NCBI GenBank assembly: GCA_947650365.1
Contig: OX393549.1
Span: forward strand, 82,960,319 to 83,024,318
Length of the DNA: 64,000 nucleotides
DNA from: Chamaelirium japonicum
Lineage: Eukaryota; Streptophyta; Magnoliopsida; Liliales; Melanthiaceae
Reading direction: 5' to 3'
Under the pieces are notes generated by a model. It did no database searches. It saw only the letters and a list, made by a program, of their open reading frames with translations, and was not told the origin of the DNA. The translations under genes were made by a program, and so were the position numbers. Shown piece after piece: positions 47,500-57,758 of this stretch. The stretch's first letter is position 1, and every line of letters starts with the position of its first letter.

Positions 47500-48577
47500 G
47501 AGAACTAGATCGCCGGTGTTGAACTACCTTTTACTAACCTTGTGATCATCAGTAAATTTGTTCTTCTGCTGATAGTTGGCAATGCACAAGGCTGTTTGAT
47601 CACAGAGTTCGTCTGTATAATCGAGGTCGTTGACGCGAATATCCTCTTTGATTTATCGTTGTATAGCTTGAGTCTTGAGGTTAGGCAGATTACTTCTGTA
47701 GGCAGAACTGTTCTGACCTGTAAATCAGATGGAAGGGTGAGAATCCAGTCGATAGACGAGACATGATTTGATAACCCCATAGAACCTCAGGAAGGACCTT
47801 CTCGTACAGTCCCTTATTGTCATCTTAACTTCTTCTTGAGAATGCCAAGGATGACTATATTGAAAGTTTCGGCTTAACCGTTGCATTGAGGATACCTTAG
47901 AGTAGAATATAAGAGTTTGATCCTATAGTTTTGATAGAACTCCAAGAATTTATTTGAGTCGAATTGAGCTTCGTTATCAGCGATGATTACTTGTGGCGTA
48001 CCAAACCTTGAGAAATATTCTGTCTTACAAACTTAATGACCTCGTCGTCTATCTCCCGGAAGAGAGGTACAACTTCGACCCACTTTGTAAAGTAGTCGGT
48101 CGCGAGCAGTTAATACTTCTTATTGCTAGGAGACGGAGGGAATAGACCAAGGAAGTCAAATCCCCATTGATGGAATGACCAAGAACTTGTCAAAGGATGG
48201 AGCTCATCTGTAAGGAGATGGATCGCTTGGGCATTTTGTTGACAGGGTTCGCACATCTGAACGAATAAACGCGTATCCCTAGCCATAGTAGGCTAGTCGT
48301 TGCCTTGAAGATTGATCTTTCCCTCAAGGGATCTACTACCGGAGTGGTTGCTGCAGGCTCCGGCATGGATGCTGCCTATGATCATTTTTGCTTGATTAGG
48401 GCCAACATATTTCAGATGCGTTCCACCGTAAGACTGGAAATAGAGGTCGTTTCCTTGAAGGTGATAGTGAAAAAGTTTCCTCTGTAGTCGTCTGACTCGA
48501 TTTAGGTCTTCAGGCATTCTGCTATGCCTGAAGAAGTCAAAGATGAGCCTTCTCCAATCTGATTGATCATCGGCCAA
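47500..48577 (-). pseudogene. Gypsy integrase remnant
   Basis: The minus strand shows an HHCC-like start (HAGACSNHSG about 48335, then CEPCQ about 48250), then the catalytic core: WGFDFLG (about 48160), LATDYFTKWVEVVPL (about 48100), IIADNEAQFDS (about 47985) and AETFN (about 47870). These carry the expected first Asp, second Asp and Glu of the DDE triad. In-frame stops and a frameshift interrupt it. The C-terminal part (to about 47505) includes LKLYNDKSKR. It would insert the cDNA copy. Confidence 0.85.
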
Positions 48578-48589
48578 AGCAAAAGTGAG

Positions 48590-49762
48590 GGCTGGCTGTC
48601 TTCAATCTTTGTTTCCTTTCACCGTGGTGACTACGCCGTGTTGCTCGATGTTTGCCTTAGGCATCTCTTGGTATTCGATGTAGATTTGACCCTGATTGAT
48701 TGGATCTTCCATAATTGAGGCAGCATTGGTGAGGGTATCAGCTTTGCTGTTCTCCGCTCTCGGTATCTGAATGAACTTGACGTCCGTGAACTGTTACTTG
48801 AGGTATTGCACAAGAGTCAGGTAGTATTGCATCATCTCTCCCTGGGTTACGTAATCCCTTGGAATCTACTTGATCTACTTGATCACCAACTGGGAATCAC
48901 TGTAGACGATGAGGTGATCTACCCCCAGTGCTTTAGCAATCTTCAACCCGTAGACAAGTGCTTCGTACTTAGCTTCATTGTTGGTGGCATTGAATCCAAG
49001 AAAAATGGCCTTTTACAGATGGTCAAGCTTGGGGGATATCAAAACTATCCCAATTCCTGAACCGACGGCGTTTGAAGCTCCATCAGTATAGAGCCCCCAT
49101 TATTTGACTGTCGTTGAGGGAGTTTCAGGGCTCCGATTATAGGCCTTAGGTCCTGGATTGACATATTGCTCGTCATTATTGTCGAGGTGCATTTCTGGGT
49201 TGTCTTCAAGAGTAATTGGATTATCGACAGAGAAGTCGACGAGGAAGTCAGCCATAGCTTATCCCTTGATGGAGATTCAAGACTCGAATTGAATACCGAG
49301 TGAACTTATCTTGATTACCCACTTTGTCATTCGACCGGCTTGACATGTCTTATCAAGGATGTCTTTGCGAGGATGCTTGGAGGTGATGGTGACCAAGTGT
49401 GAGATAAAATAGGCGCGAAGTCACCTAGTGGCTATAAGCAGAGCCGATATGACTTTCTCCATTCTTGAGTAGCGAGCCTCGGTCCGCAAAAGGGTATAGC
49501 TGATGTAGTAGATGGGGCATTCAATTGCATTCCTTCTACTGACAAATGTTGGGCTGATGGCTTGATTGGTGATGGCGAGGTAAACCCAGAGTGATTCTCT
49601 CGACGACGACACGTTTAGGATAGGAGCTCGAGTGAGGTAGAATTTAATATTTTGAAATGCTTGCTCACAAGCTGTGTTCCATTCTGAAGTGTTGGCTTTG
49701 CGAAGCTTGTTGAAGAAGTGTTTGCACTTGTCTTTGGATTTCGAGATGAATCGGTTAAGCAC
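48590..49762 (-). pseudogene. Gypsy RNase H region and RT thumb/connection
   Basis: The first part (49762-49421) reads RFISKSKDKCKHFF, AFQNIKFYLTRAPIL and YYISYTLLRTEARYSRMEK, the usual RT connection. The second part holds the RNase H fold: LYTDGASN (about 49080), GSGIGIVLISP, NNEAKYEALVYGLKIA (about 48960) and YSDSQLVIKQI (about 48890), with the catalytic Asp, Glu and Asp in place. Stops interrupt it. Confidence 0.85.
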
Positions 49763-49799
49763 TGTCAGCCTTCCCGTGATATGCTGAACCTCCTTCTGA

Positions 49800-50500
49800 T
49801 TGAAAGGCTATGGCATTTCGAGGATCACTCGAATTTGATCTGGGTTTGCTTCGATGCCCCTCATGGTCACCAGGTGACCTAGGAATTTACCCAGTTGCAC
49901 TCCGAAGGGGCACTTAGCAAGATTCAACTTCTTGTGATATTTTATCAGAATTTGGTAGGTTTTAGTGAGGTCAAAGATGTGCTCTGCTCGGTTTTGACTC
50001 TTGGTGAGCAGGTTATCGATGTAGACTTCGACGTTGTTGTCGATCTGCTCTTTGAACATCTTCGTGACTAACCTCTGATAAGTCGAGCATGCATTCTTGA
50101 GACCGAAGGGCATGATGTTGTAGCAGCAGAGACCTATGTCTTAAATGAAGCAAGTATTTTCTCAATCGTCTGGATGCAACGGGATTTGATTGTAACCTGA
50201 GTATCCAGCCATGAAAGATATAAGCTTGTGCCCGGTGGTGGCGTCGACAAGTCTATCTATCATTGGTATGAAAAATAGATCATTAGGGCAGGTTTTATTG
50301 AGGTCGGTGAAGTCAATGTAGACTCTGATCTTTCTGTTCTTCTTCAGGACGATTACGATGTTCGAGATCCAAGTTGGTTACTCTACTTCACAAATGAAGC
50401 CTACCATGAGTAACTTGTCGATCTTCTCTCGAACTGCAACCAGCCGCTCTGGTCATATTGTTCAAGGCTTCTGCTTAACCCCATTGGCCTCTTCTTTGAT
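49800..50500 (-). pseudogene. Gypsy reverse transcriptase, active site altered
   Basis: Family motifs are in order on the minus strand: NRKIRVYIDFTDLNKTCP (about 50340), PMIDRLVDATTGHKL (about 50255), GYSGYNQIPLHPDD (about 50200), MPFGLKNACSTYQRL (50113) and VYIDNLLTKSQNRAEH (about 50020), where active elements have VYVDD. The second catalytic Asp is Asn. LGHLVTMRGIEANP follows. With stops upstream this RT cannot be active. Confidence 0.88.
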
Positions 50501-50849
50501 GGTGAGCCAATGACATACATCATCCGGATTGATCCCAGGCATGTATTCGAAGCTCTAGGAGAAGATGTCGATGTTGGACTAAAAGAAGGATTCCATGTCT
50601 TGCGCTTCTATGTCGCTAAGACTAGCTCCAATAAACGTCTCTTACAGAAGATCACTATTATCGATGTCTACTCAGACGATCTCCTTGACTGAAGATGGAG
50701 ACTCCTATTTTATTGGTGAAGGTTCTGACACCAGACGCTTTCTTGATGCTATTTGGTCGAGGGACTAGATTCGTCAGTCAAACGCTTCATTGGTGTTGTG
50801 TTAGGAGTTGGACGAATCTATGCAGCTGTTGCCTTACATGACCTACCCA

Positions 50850-51215
50850 TCTGTTGACTGCCTCGAATACACCTGATGCCCTCCCTAGTTAGGAATTTGA
50901 GGAGTTGGTGATAAGAGGAGGAGCGACATTGATCTGGTGGAGGAAGGGTCTGCCCAAGATGGTGTTATAGTTTGAAATCCCCTCGATGACGGTGAACCGT
51001 ACGGATACTCATATCTCTCTGTTGAGATTGTGGGTGAATCTTGCTTCTCCCATCGTCATGCTCTGCTCACTATCGAAGCCGATGATGACCGTAGGGACTA
51101 CATTAATACTCTTATACTTATGGCTGAGACGCTTGAAGCAGTCGTAGAACATAATGTCGATAATGTTGCCGATATTGATGAGTATTCGATTGACGGAGTT
51201 TCCATCGATGACAAG
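50850..51215 (-). pseudogene. Gypsy aspartic protease remnant
   Basis: The minus strand reads ILINIGNIIDIMFYDCFKR (about 51140), corresponding to the family's xLIDxGSSADILxxxxFxx motif with the catalytic DxG changed, then ISNYNTILGRPFLH (about 50935), the conserved protease end. It would cleave the gag-pol polyprotein. Confidence 0.75.
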
Positions 51216-51329
51216 CTAGAGGACCAAGGGGTCTCGATACGGAGTGCAGACTCTGTTAAGGTCTTGTTCTGTGAAGATGATTACCGGCCAAGGAAAGTCT
51301 TTGATAGGCTTCTCAATCCAAGACTCCTC

Positions 51330-53237
51330 AACTTGAGCCACTGTACGCACGTGATGGACACGCCATACTTGCCGCTTGACTTCTTTCTGAGTCAGAGTTT
51401 GGAGAGGGAGATTTCTGTAAATGCTGTGAATCTCCACTCAATTGATGATAGGGGTCAATTGACGCACGACCAAGCAGATCCAACACGTCTCCTTCTCCCT
51501 CATAGGGGGAGGAGGAGGAAGTGAATCGTTTGCTGCACCTGATTCTGCCTTGAACTCCTAGAGGTGATCTTCCTACAAAAGGTTCTCCAAGTGGTACTTC
51601 AGATTGTAGCACCAAATAGTGGGATGGCCATGGCACTGGTAGAAGTCACAGTAGACTGACTTGTCCTCCATTTGCTTGGTGCCTAGCTCCAGAGGGTCGA
51701 GCCTCCTGAGGTACTCCTCGTGCTGGATCTGCTTGAGGATAATATCGATTGGCAGATTCTAATCGGTAAAATTGGTCCGTCGAGGCTTTATGGGTCCATC
51801 GCCTGCCTACTTTGACCTCTTGGAGGATCCTCCTTCATTAGTCTTAGTGTTATAAGCTTGGGCTGTCTATCTTACTGGTTTCTTGTCAGAATGATGCTTC
51901 TTGAGGTCACACCCCTTGTGTGCAACCTGATCATCCTCTATCTCGATCTCTCTTTGAATTCGATCGAACAGTGCTCCAAGGGAGTCTTGTGGATTACGTA
52001 TAAGGTCGTTGTAGATATGGAGATCATAACGCAAGGCATTCTAGAATGCCAGTATGATCGCTTCATCGTCGAGGTGCCGCTTAGAGAGCACTGCGTACTT
52101 GTTCCGGATCTTCTAAGTGAACTCTCGGAGGGTTTCATCCAAGCCCCTCCAGAGCCGGTAGATGGAGCCTAGATTTTTCTCTGGCTTGAGGTTCAACTGA
52201 TAGTGTTGAATGAAGAGGTCTGCCAGGTCCCTGAACCAACTCACGGAGCCCATTGAGAGGTTGTGATACTAGTCGATCGATATATAATCTAGGCTGCCTG
52301 CTAAGGTGCAGCATAAAACCTGGTTGTCGTGGTCATATGGTGTCAACGCTTGCTTGAAAGCCAAGATGTGTAACTTCGGGTCTCCCATCAGATAGTTGAA
52401 CTTGGGAAGAATAGGAGTTCTCTAGCTTTGAGGAAAATAAGCTTGGAGAATCAGTCGATGGAGTAGCCCCTCGGAGGCATGGTCGTTCCTACGATCGGCT
52501 CGTTAGTCAGGGAGGTGTCTCGAAGGAAGGGAAAGGAAAGAGGATTCAAAAATCCTCTTCTTCAGGAGATGCTCTGCTAGAGTTCGGTCGGTATTATAGT
52601 GTTGCTGAATTCTGGGGTGATATTTTTTGTTCTGAACCTCCCTTCGATAGTAAGGGTCGGAGGATGATTTAGAACCGAGAGGCTCGTGATGGTGAGCCGA
52701 CTCGTCGATATAGTCCCAGATCGTTTGTCTAGGAGGGATGGATGAGAGTCCCCTAAAAATGGATGAGACTGTCAAGAGGTGTTGACGATGGATTGAAGAA
52801 GTAGGGGATAGGTCAATCGACCGATGGACGTCTGCTCCGTCGTTGATATCAGTGACTGACCGTGGAAGGTTGACCCCTGCTTTGATGGTGATCTGTCGGA
52901 TAGAGTATCTCTCAACTTTGAGAGCAACATTCTTCTTCATGAGAGTAAGGAGTTGGAAGTCCTTTGTTGTGGTCTGATACGTCGCCTGGGTCAGTGACGA
53001 GTGAGACGTGCGCTTTCCCTAGGCGTTGAGGGGTCGTATTGAAAAACTAAGGAGATTACCGAGGTTGAGTTTGAGCAGTGTGGTCGACTGACTGATGACT
53101 CCTTGAATCCACATCAAGCTGTTGTTCAGGGCTTGACTCGTTGCAAACGTATGGCTCATTGAACTAGTCATAGGATGTTGAATGTCTGGATATAGGTTGC
53201 TTCCCTCTGGCTGATCCATAAGTTGTGTCTTCGCCAT
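51330..53237 (-). pseudogene. gag: Gypsy gag, partner of the gag-only element's gag
   Basis: An N-terminal frame opens at 53237 (MAKTQLMDQPEGSNLY), just inside the primer binding site. A middle frame covers 52503-52940. The capsid domain at about 52240-51910 reads HYQLNLKPEKNLGSIYRL, EAIILAF-NALRYDL and LFDRIQREIEIEDDQ, closely matching HYRLNLKPEKKLDTLYRL, EAIMLAFQNAIRPEL and MFKRVQREIEVEDNQ of the gag-only element. A zinc-knuckle-like CDFYQCHGHPTIWC follows near 51640. Stops such as TAG for CAG break the frame. Confidence 0.85.
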
Positions 53238-53338
53238 TCAGGTATTGCGATGAAGATAGATGGATTGCTCGGGGTATCGGTGATTGCTACTTGATCGAAG
53301 GAGTTGGAAAGCTCGGAGGTTGCAGATCGATAGGGAAG

Positions 53339-53360
53339 GATCCCACATACGACGCCAAAC
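53339..53360 (-). other. Primer binding site of the Tat-like element
   Basis: On the minus strand TTTGGCGTCGTATGTGGGATC directly follows the 5' LTR end CCCCACA-G. The tRNA used was not determined. A decayed match lies at 14825-14843. Confidence 0.65.
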
Positions 53361-53976
53361 TGTGGGGAGAAATTATGGCCGCCGTACAGTTTCCCTCCAA
53401 TAGCCAATTGAGGGCTGACTTGGAGTGCTGTGTACTGTGGAGTGCTGAGCTATCACGCAAACGTTGTTGAGTATAGAAAGAGAGATAGAGAAAAAGAGAG
53501 ACCGACACAGGATCTGGTGACAAAGTTCGGCCGGAGCCTACGTCTCTGTGTGGTAAGACACAACCTTTGAATCCACAAACTCACAAGAGGTAGAGCCACT
53601 CTCGACAGGTCGAGGAGTGCTAATACAAGTAGACAAAGGGTTGAATGGGCTTGACTAGAGTCTAATCACCAGAAGGCTCGAGGAGCTCTAAAAAATAGAA
53701 AGTGGAGTTAGAAATAATGAATTCCGGTCTAGATTATTTATAGGTTCTGCTATTTATATAGCTTTAGAAATATCATGGGCTTTGGTAAATATATGGAAGG
53801 ATTTACCAGGCCCCGGATTATCTTTGCAGACCCCAGGCAAAGCTGGTGGATTCCACTGTCATCCTCGTGGGCTCCAGGTAGGGCTGGTGGGTCCAACTAT
53901 CGTCTCAGTGGGCCCCAGGCAGGGCTGGCGGCGAGTCCTACCGTCAGGAGTTAGCCAGATTTTGCACCCACCCACA
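53361..53976 (-). repeat. 5' LTR of the Tat-like element
   Basis: 616 bp, direct copy of 41630-42237, from TGTGGGGAGAAATTATG to TTTTGCACCCACCCACA on the plus strand. Confidence 0.92.
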
Positions 53977-54010
53977 AGCCTTTGGCCCATGGGGTTATAA
54001 AAAAATCAAG
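53977..54010 (+). mobile_element. Right part of the split SINE
   Basis: The duplicated AGCCT is followed by TTGGCCCATGGGGTTATAAAAAAA, the likely 3' end of the SINE that begins at 41498. Confidence 0.5.
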
Positions 54011-54088
54011 GCATTTCTTGCATTCTTTGTGGTGAGTTTCGATCCTTGATTTATGTTGCGCCTACGCATTAACAGGTGATGCACTGAC

Positions 54089-54418
54089 TGCGAGATTTCC
54101 TCTATCCCAAAACTCAGGTAGTGAGTTGAGGTCCCATGCCATCATACATATAAGGATCGTTTCCGGCCTCAACTTTATCGAGATGGAACTAATCCTCCAA
54201 CACTCCCCCTCACGTGCAGGCCAATCTTTATGTGGTCCTCATCACGTGGATGATAGATGTGTGGGGACCACACCCGGCATGTGAGTGGTACGGTTAGGCT
54301 CTGATACCATGTTAGATTTTCTCTATACCAAAATCTAGGCATTGAGATGAGGTCCTATCATACATATAAGGATTGTTTCAGCCCTCTTCTTTATTGAGGT
54401 GGGACTAATCCTCCAACA
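54089..54418 (-). mobile_element. Complete 330-bp LTR retrotransposon (SMART/TRIM-like), TSD CTGAC
   Basis: On the minus strand the 5' LTR (54418-54310, 109 bp) starts TGTTGGAGGATTAGTCCC and ends ATCTAACA, followed at once by TGGTATCAGAGCCTAAC (initiator-Met primer binding site). About 107 bp of internal sequence end in the purine tract GTGAGGGGGAG. The 3' LTR (54202-54089, 114 bp) starts TGTTGGAGGATTAGTTCC. A perfect 5-bp TSD, CTGAC, flanks the element (54084-54088, 54419-54423). No ORF is possible in this space. Confidence 0.95.
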
Positions 54419-54423
54419 CTGAC

Positions 54424-55024
54424 CACTTGAACCCTTTTCGAAAAAGAAAAGAACAAAAAAGAAAAGAAAAGAAAAATCACAATGAATATATTGATTGTCC
54501 TTATGAGTTACCTCATACTCCAGACTATGATCAGCAGTATGATTAACATTGATGTCAACATTGGCCATGATTCTCTTTACATCAAATAAGGACACCTATT
54601 TTACCACATGATTGAAATCTTTGTTGTGGTGCCTTTATGCCCTTTGTTTGCATCTTGTAAGTCCCCTAGCCTGTTTCTAAGGGTTAACTGTATCAAAAAA
54701 GAAAAGAAAAGAAATCTTCATTGTATCCTTGTTAATCAACACTAGATGGGCAAGAATATATAAAACATTCAAGAATTCAGTCTCTGTCCCCTTGGTTCCC
54801 CCACCCTCCTCTAGACTTTTTTTTTTTTTTGTTCTTTTCTTCTCACACTACTATTCATTCTTTTCTAGATCCACTCTCCATCCTGTGCTTGCTATTAAGA
54901 TGATACCCTCTTAAGAAAAACGTAAGAAGCTTCCTATGTTTCCATGCATTTCATGCATGAGTTCTTTTATAGCCATCTCCCCCACCTTCCTAGAAGTAAC
55001 ATCTTAGTTTAGTTAATAAAAAAA
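54424..55024. other. Unassigned stretch
   Basis: AAAAGAAAAGAA tracts (54440-54475, 54700-54715) and a poly-T (54818-54830). No gene was recognised. Confidence 0.4.
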
Positions 55025-55240
55025 AGGGTTATTTTGACTTTGCCCCCAAGTTCTGCCTTGAATTACACTTTACCCCCCATATTTCCATTAATTAGACTTT
55101 ACCCCCCAAAACTAACTGTTCCGTCAGCTCACCCCCAAAACTTTATTTCTTGTTTTGGGAGGTAAAGTCTAATTAATGAAATTATGGGGGTTAAAGTCTA
55201 ATTCAAGGCAAAACTTGGGGGGCTAAGTCAAAATAACCCT
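55025..55240. mobile_element. Foldback MITE with AGGGTTATTTTGAC ends
   Basis: The 216-bp element has arms of about 85 bp in inverted orientation (AGGGTTATTTTGACTT to the left, AAGTCAAAATAACCCT to the right). Repeated TTAGACTTTACCCCCC motifs lie inside. A-rich flanks hide the TSD. Confidence 0.85.
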
Positions 55241-55284
55241 AAAAAAAAAGGGTATTTGCCATGAGGGGCAATTTTATTATAGAG

Positions 55285-55480
55285 CAATGCTATTCAGCCA
55301 CCCCGTTTTGTCCATCCGGATGGGTCCACTGTGACTTGGCACCTGATCATAACCGTCCCTTTGCTTGTCGATCGGTTTGGATGTGTTTCATTGACGGTTA
55401 GGGTTGTGCGGAACGGATGGTGGCTTGCCACATCAAGATGTCCCGATCCGGATAGAAAATCGGGTGGACAATAAACATAT
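55285..55480. mobile_element. Probable foldback MITE
   Basis: GCCACCCCGTTTTGTCCATCC near the left and GGATAGAAAATCGGGTGGAC near the right are imperfect inverted repeats; TTGGCAC and GTGGCTTGCCAC also pair. The left edge AGAGCAATGCTATTC resembles that of the MITE at 56494. Confidence 0.55.
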
Positions 55481-55949
55481 TTCACATAGGGAGTTGAGCA
55501 AAAATGGATAAAAAACCATAAATATACATCCTTTGGGACCAAACCTAAAAGCAATTACCAAACATGACCAAAATGGCAATCATGTAAATAGGTAATAGAT
55601 CACTATTATAGTGATGGTGTTATGGATTCGGACCTACGGTGTCAGTCGTCCGATGGCAGGCGCAATCGGCAAGTCACGATAACAGCCATCCGATGGCAGA
55701 CGTAACCGGCAGGTCGTGTGCCCGATCTCTGTGCCCCGATTCATGTAATACCTAATTAAATTTTTTTTTAAAAAAAATTTGGTAACTATAAGTTCATGTA
55801 ATTTTCAAAGGCACCACCTTTGAAAATTTAAAGGGTAGCAACTTTATTTTATAGTAAAAGAACAAATGAATGCAGAGAAGGGGGGGGGGGGGGGGGGGGG
55901 TTTGGGGTTTGGGGTTTGGGATAAGTTGTTGGAAAGAGTGGGATTTGGT

Positions 55950-55985
<36 letters not shown>

Positions 55986-56493
55986 CGCAAAGCAGGGGGT
56001 CTCATGTTTTGGAGGGACGCACTTAAAACGTTGGGGCACAAGCCAACAAACAAACACTGTTATCTGGGGAGGCGCTTTTCAATCCGCTGCGGCCGGGCCG
56101 ATATGCCGTCATTGCCGCCCCACCGCCCCACCGTTGGTGGCGGGTGGTGGCCCACCGGAGGTGGGGGGAGGAGGGGCACACCTATCCCCTCAAATCCCTT
56201 GTCCTAATGGAACCAAGACATGATGGGGGCCACGTGTCCCCCCTCCCCTTGAAAGCCACAACCCCAATGCTAGGGTTTGGGGTTGGCTCCTCAAATTATT
56301 ATTGCTTGCTTTTGGTTCTATCACTGGTCCTTGGCCGGAAGGCCGGAGTCTGGCCGGTAGCCCGAGCTCATCGGGCATCACCCTACGTCTCACTCTCTTG
56401 GCTTCAGAATCCATGTTATAAAACCATTAGTGATGAATGCCAAAACATTAAAAAAAAAAAAACCCATTAGTGAAAAGAAAGATTAATTGCTAG
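55481..56493. other. Unassigned, low-complexity stretch with G tracts
   Basis: Pure G runs occur at about 55880-55900 and 55953-55980 with TTTGGGG repeats between them. A short near-duplication of CCGATGGCAG-CG-AA-CGGCA lies at 55650-55715. The GC-rich stretch 56060-56200 gives overlapping frames but no recognisable protein. Confidence 0.5.
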
Positions 56494-56987
56494 AGTAATG
56501 CTATTCTCACATCGGAACATCCTGATGTGGCACCGAATCACAGGTCGTCTGTTGCCTGAAGATTAGGGCGAGTGTAATTTGCCTTAGGGATGGCAACGGT
56601 GCGGTTTCGATACGGTTTTGGCCAAAACTGAAACCGAACTGTCACACCGAAATCGCACGACACCGCACCGCGACGGTGTATCATTATGTAAAACCGAAAC
56701 CGTACCATGCGGTGTGGTGTGTTGCGATGCACCGCAGTTTATCATTATAATGGCCTAAACGGTGCGGTTTTGATCAAAACCAAAACCGCACCGCTACGGT
56801 TTTATATTTTGGCAAACCAGAACCGCACATACTGTGTGGGTTTACCGTGGTTTTCGGATTTAAACCGCATCACTGCCATCCCTAATTTGCCTGTCTGGGT
56901 GGGTGGCTGTGATCCGGTGCCCCACATAGGATGCTCTTGATCGATGTTCCTACTTGATGTACGTAGGAGTAGCATTTTCTTGAATTT
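56494..56987. mobile_element. MITE carrying a nested hAT MITE
   Basis: The outer arms AGTAATGCTATTCTCACATCGGAACATC...ATGTGGCACCG and their complements (CGGTGCCCCACATAGGATG...GATGTTCCTAC...AGTAGCATTTTC) are imperfect inverted repeats. The centre is interrupted at ATTTGCCT by the hAT MITE 56585-56884. Confidence 0.65.
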
Positions 56988-57758
56988 TATTGAGACACCA
57001 GACACAAAAAGTCGGACGCGCACCATGTGGTGCACTATTTGATGCAGTGTACCTGGTTTTTGCGAGTCGGGTGTGCGTTCAAGTATCATTTTTTTCGTGG
57101 AGAAAATTCTACGATTGCCATCCTCCCTTACTGTAAAAAAATAAAATTAGAGTCCAAGGTCAAAAGGGTGCTGTAACGATCTCTTTTAAATTTCGCATGT
57201 TTGATATTTCGCTACTGCTCTCGCTAGAACTGATGAGAGCAGTAGGAAAACTTTGAAATAGTGGATCCTTAGTTTGAATAAAACGAAAGCTTCTTATTTT
57301 TGTTAATTTTTCGAAGAGCCCTCTGAAAGTTGACCATAGTTTAGTCTTTGCAAAAGAAACAGGGAGAGATTGTGGAAACTGTTGGAGTGCTCTCCCCCAG
57401 TCTATGTGGCAGCTAGTAGCTCTGAGAATAGGAAAAAAGTCCTAGAACCCGTTGGAGATGCTCTTCCATGATAGGGAAGTACGTGGACAACACATTGGAC
57501 CTCCACCAAAAACCATCCATACATCATACTTAATTAGATCCGATTATATACCGGTTACAACCATACCTTGACACAATTGTATCGCACCTAAGTTGATTGT
57601 ACTTGCCTAGATGTATTGAATCGAATCTTATTTGGATAGGGTAGATCCACATTTGATCTGGTTTATTATATTTCGAATCGGGTTGAATCGTTATTAATCA
57701 GATATCGATCCAAAAAAACAATACCAAATCCAAGATTTTTTGATTGAATTCGGGTCAT
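56524..57758. repeat. Tandem segmental duplication, copy 1 (about 1,235 bp)
   Basis: Begins GATGTGGCACCGAATCACAGG and runs parallel to 57759-59058 throughout, ending with TATCGATCCAAAAAA and GAATTCGG. Both copies include the same hAT MITE at the same site. Confidence 0.9.
56585..56884. mobile_element. hAT MITE, TSD ATTTGCCT (copy 1)
   Basis: The ends TAGGGATGGCA and TGCCATCCCTA are perfect inverted repeats, flanked by the 8-bp duplication ATTTGCCT (56577-56584, 56885-56892). Subterminal GGTGCGGTTT / AAACCGCA motifs are repeated throughout. Confidence 0.92.

Larger units (their letters stand above)
41630..53976 (-). mobile_element. Ty3/gypsy retrotransposon, Tat-like, 12.3 kb, TSD AGCCT
   Basis: The element begins TGTGGGGAG, ends CACCCACA, and is flanked by the perfect 5-bp duplication AGCCT (41625-41629, 53977-53981). 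It is transcribed on the minus strand: 5' LTR 53361-53976, primer binding site, gag, protease, RT, RNase H, integrase, a long 3' region with several tandem repeats and an antisense ORF, then the 3' LTR 41630-42237. The order pol-then-long-repetitive-region and the antisense ORF are hallmarks of Tat-lineage elements. All ORFs carry stops or frameshifts, so it is inactive. Two later insertions lie inside it (45846-46037 and 46501-47034). Confidence 0.92.

Noticed and set aside
51030-51524. Plus-strand ORF of 164 codons
   Set aside because: It is the antisense shadow of the protease/gag region on the minus strand and has no domain of its own, unlike the antisense ORF at 44278.
55866-56223. Gly-rich ORFs of 113 and 117 codons
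   Set aside because: They derive from G tracts and occur in parallel in two frames.
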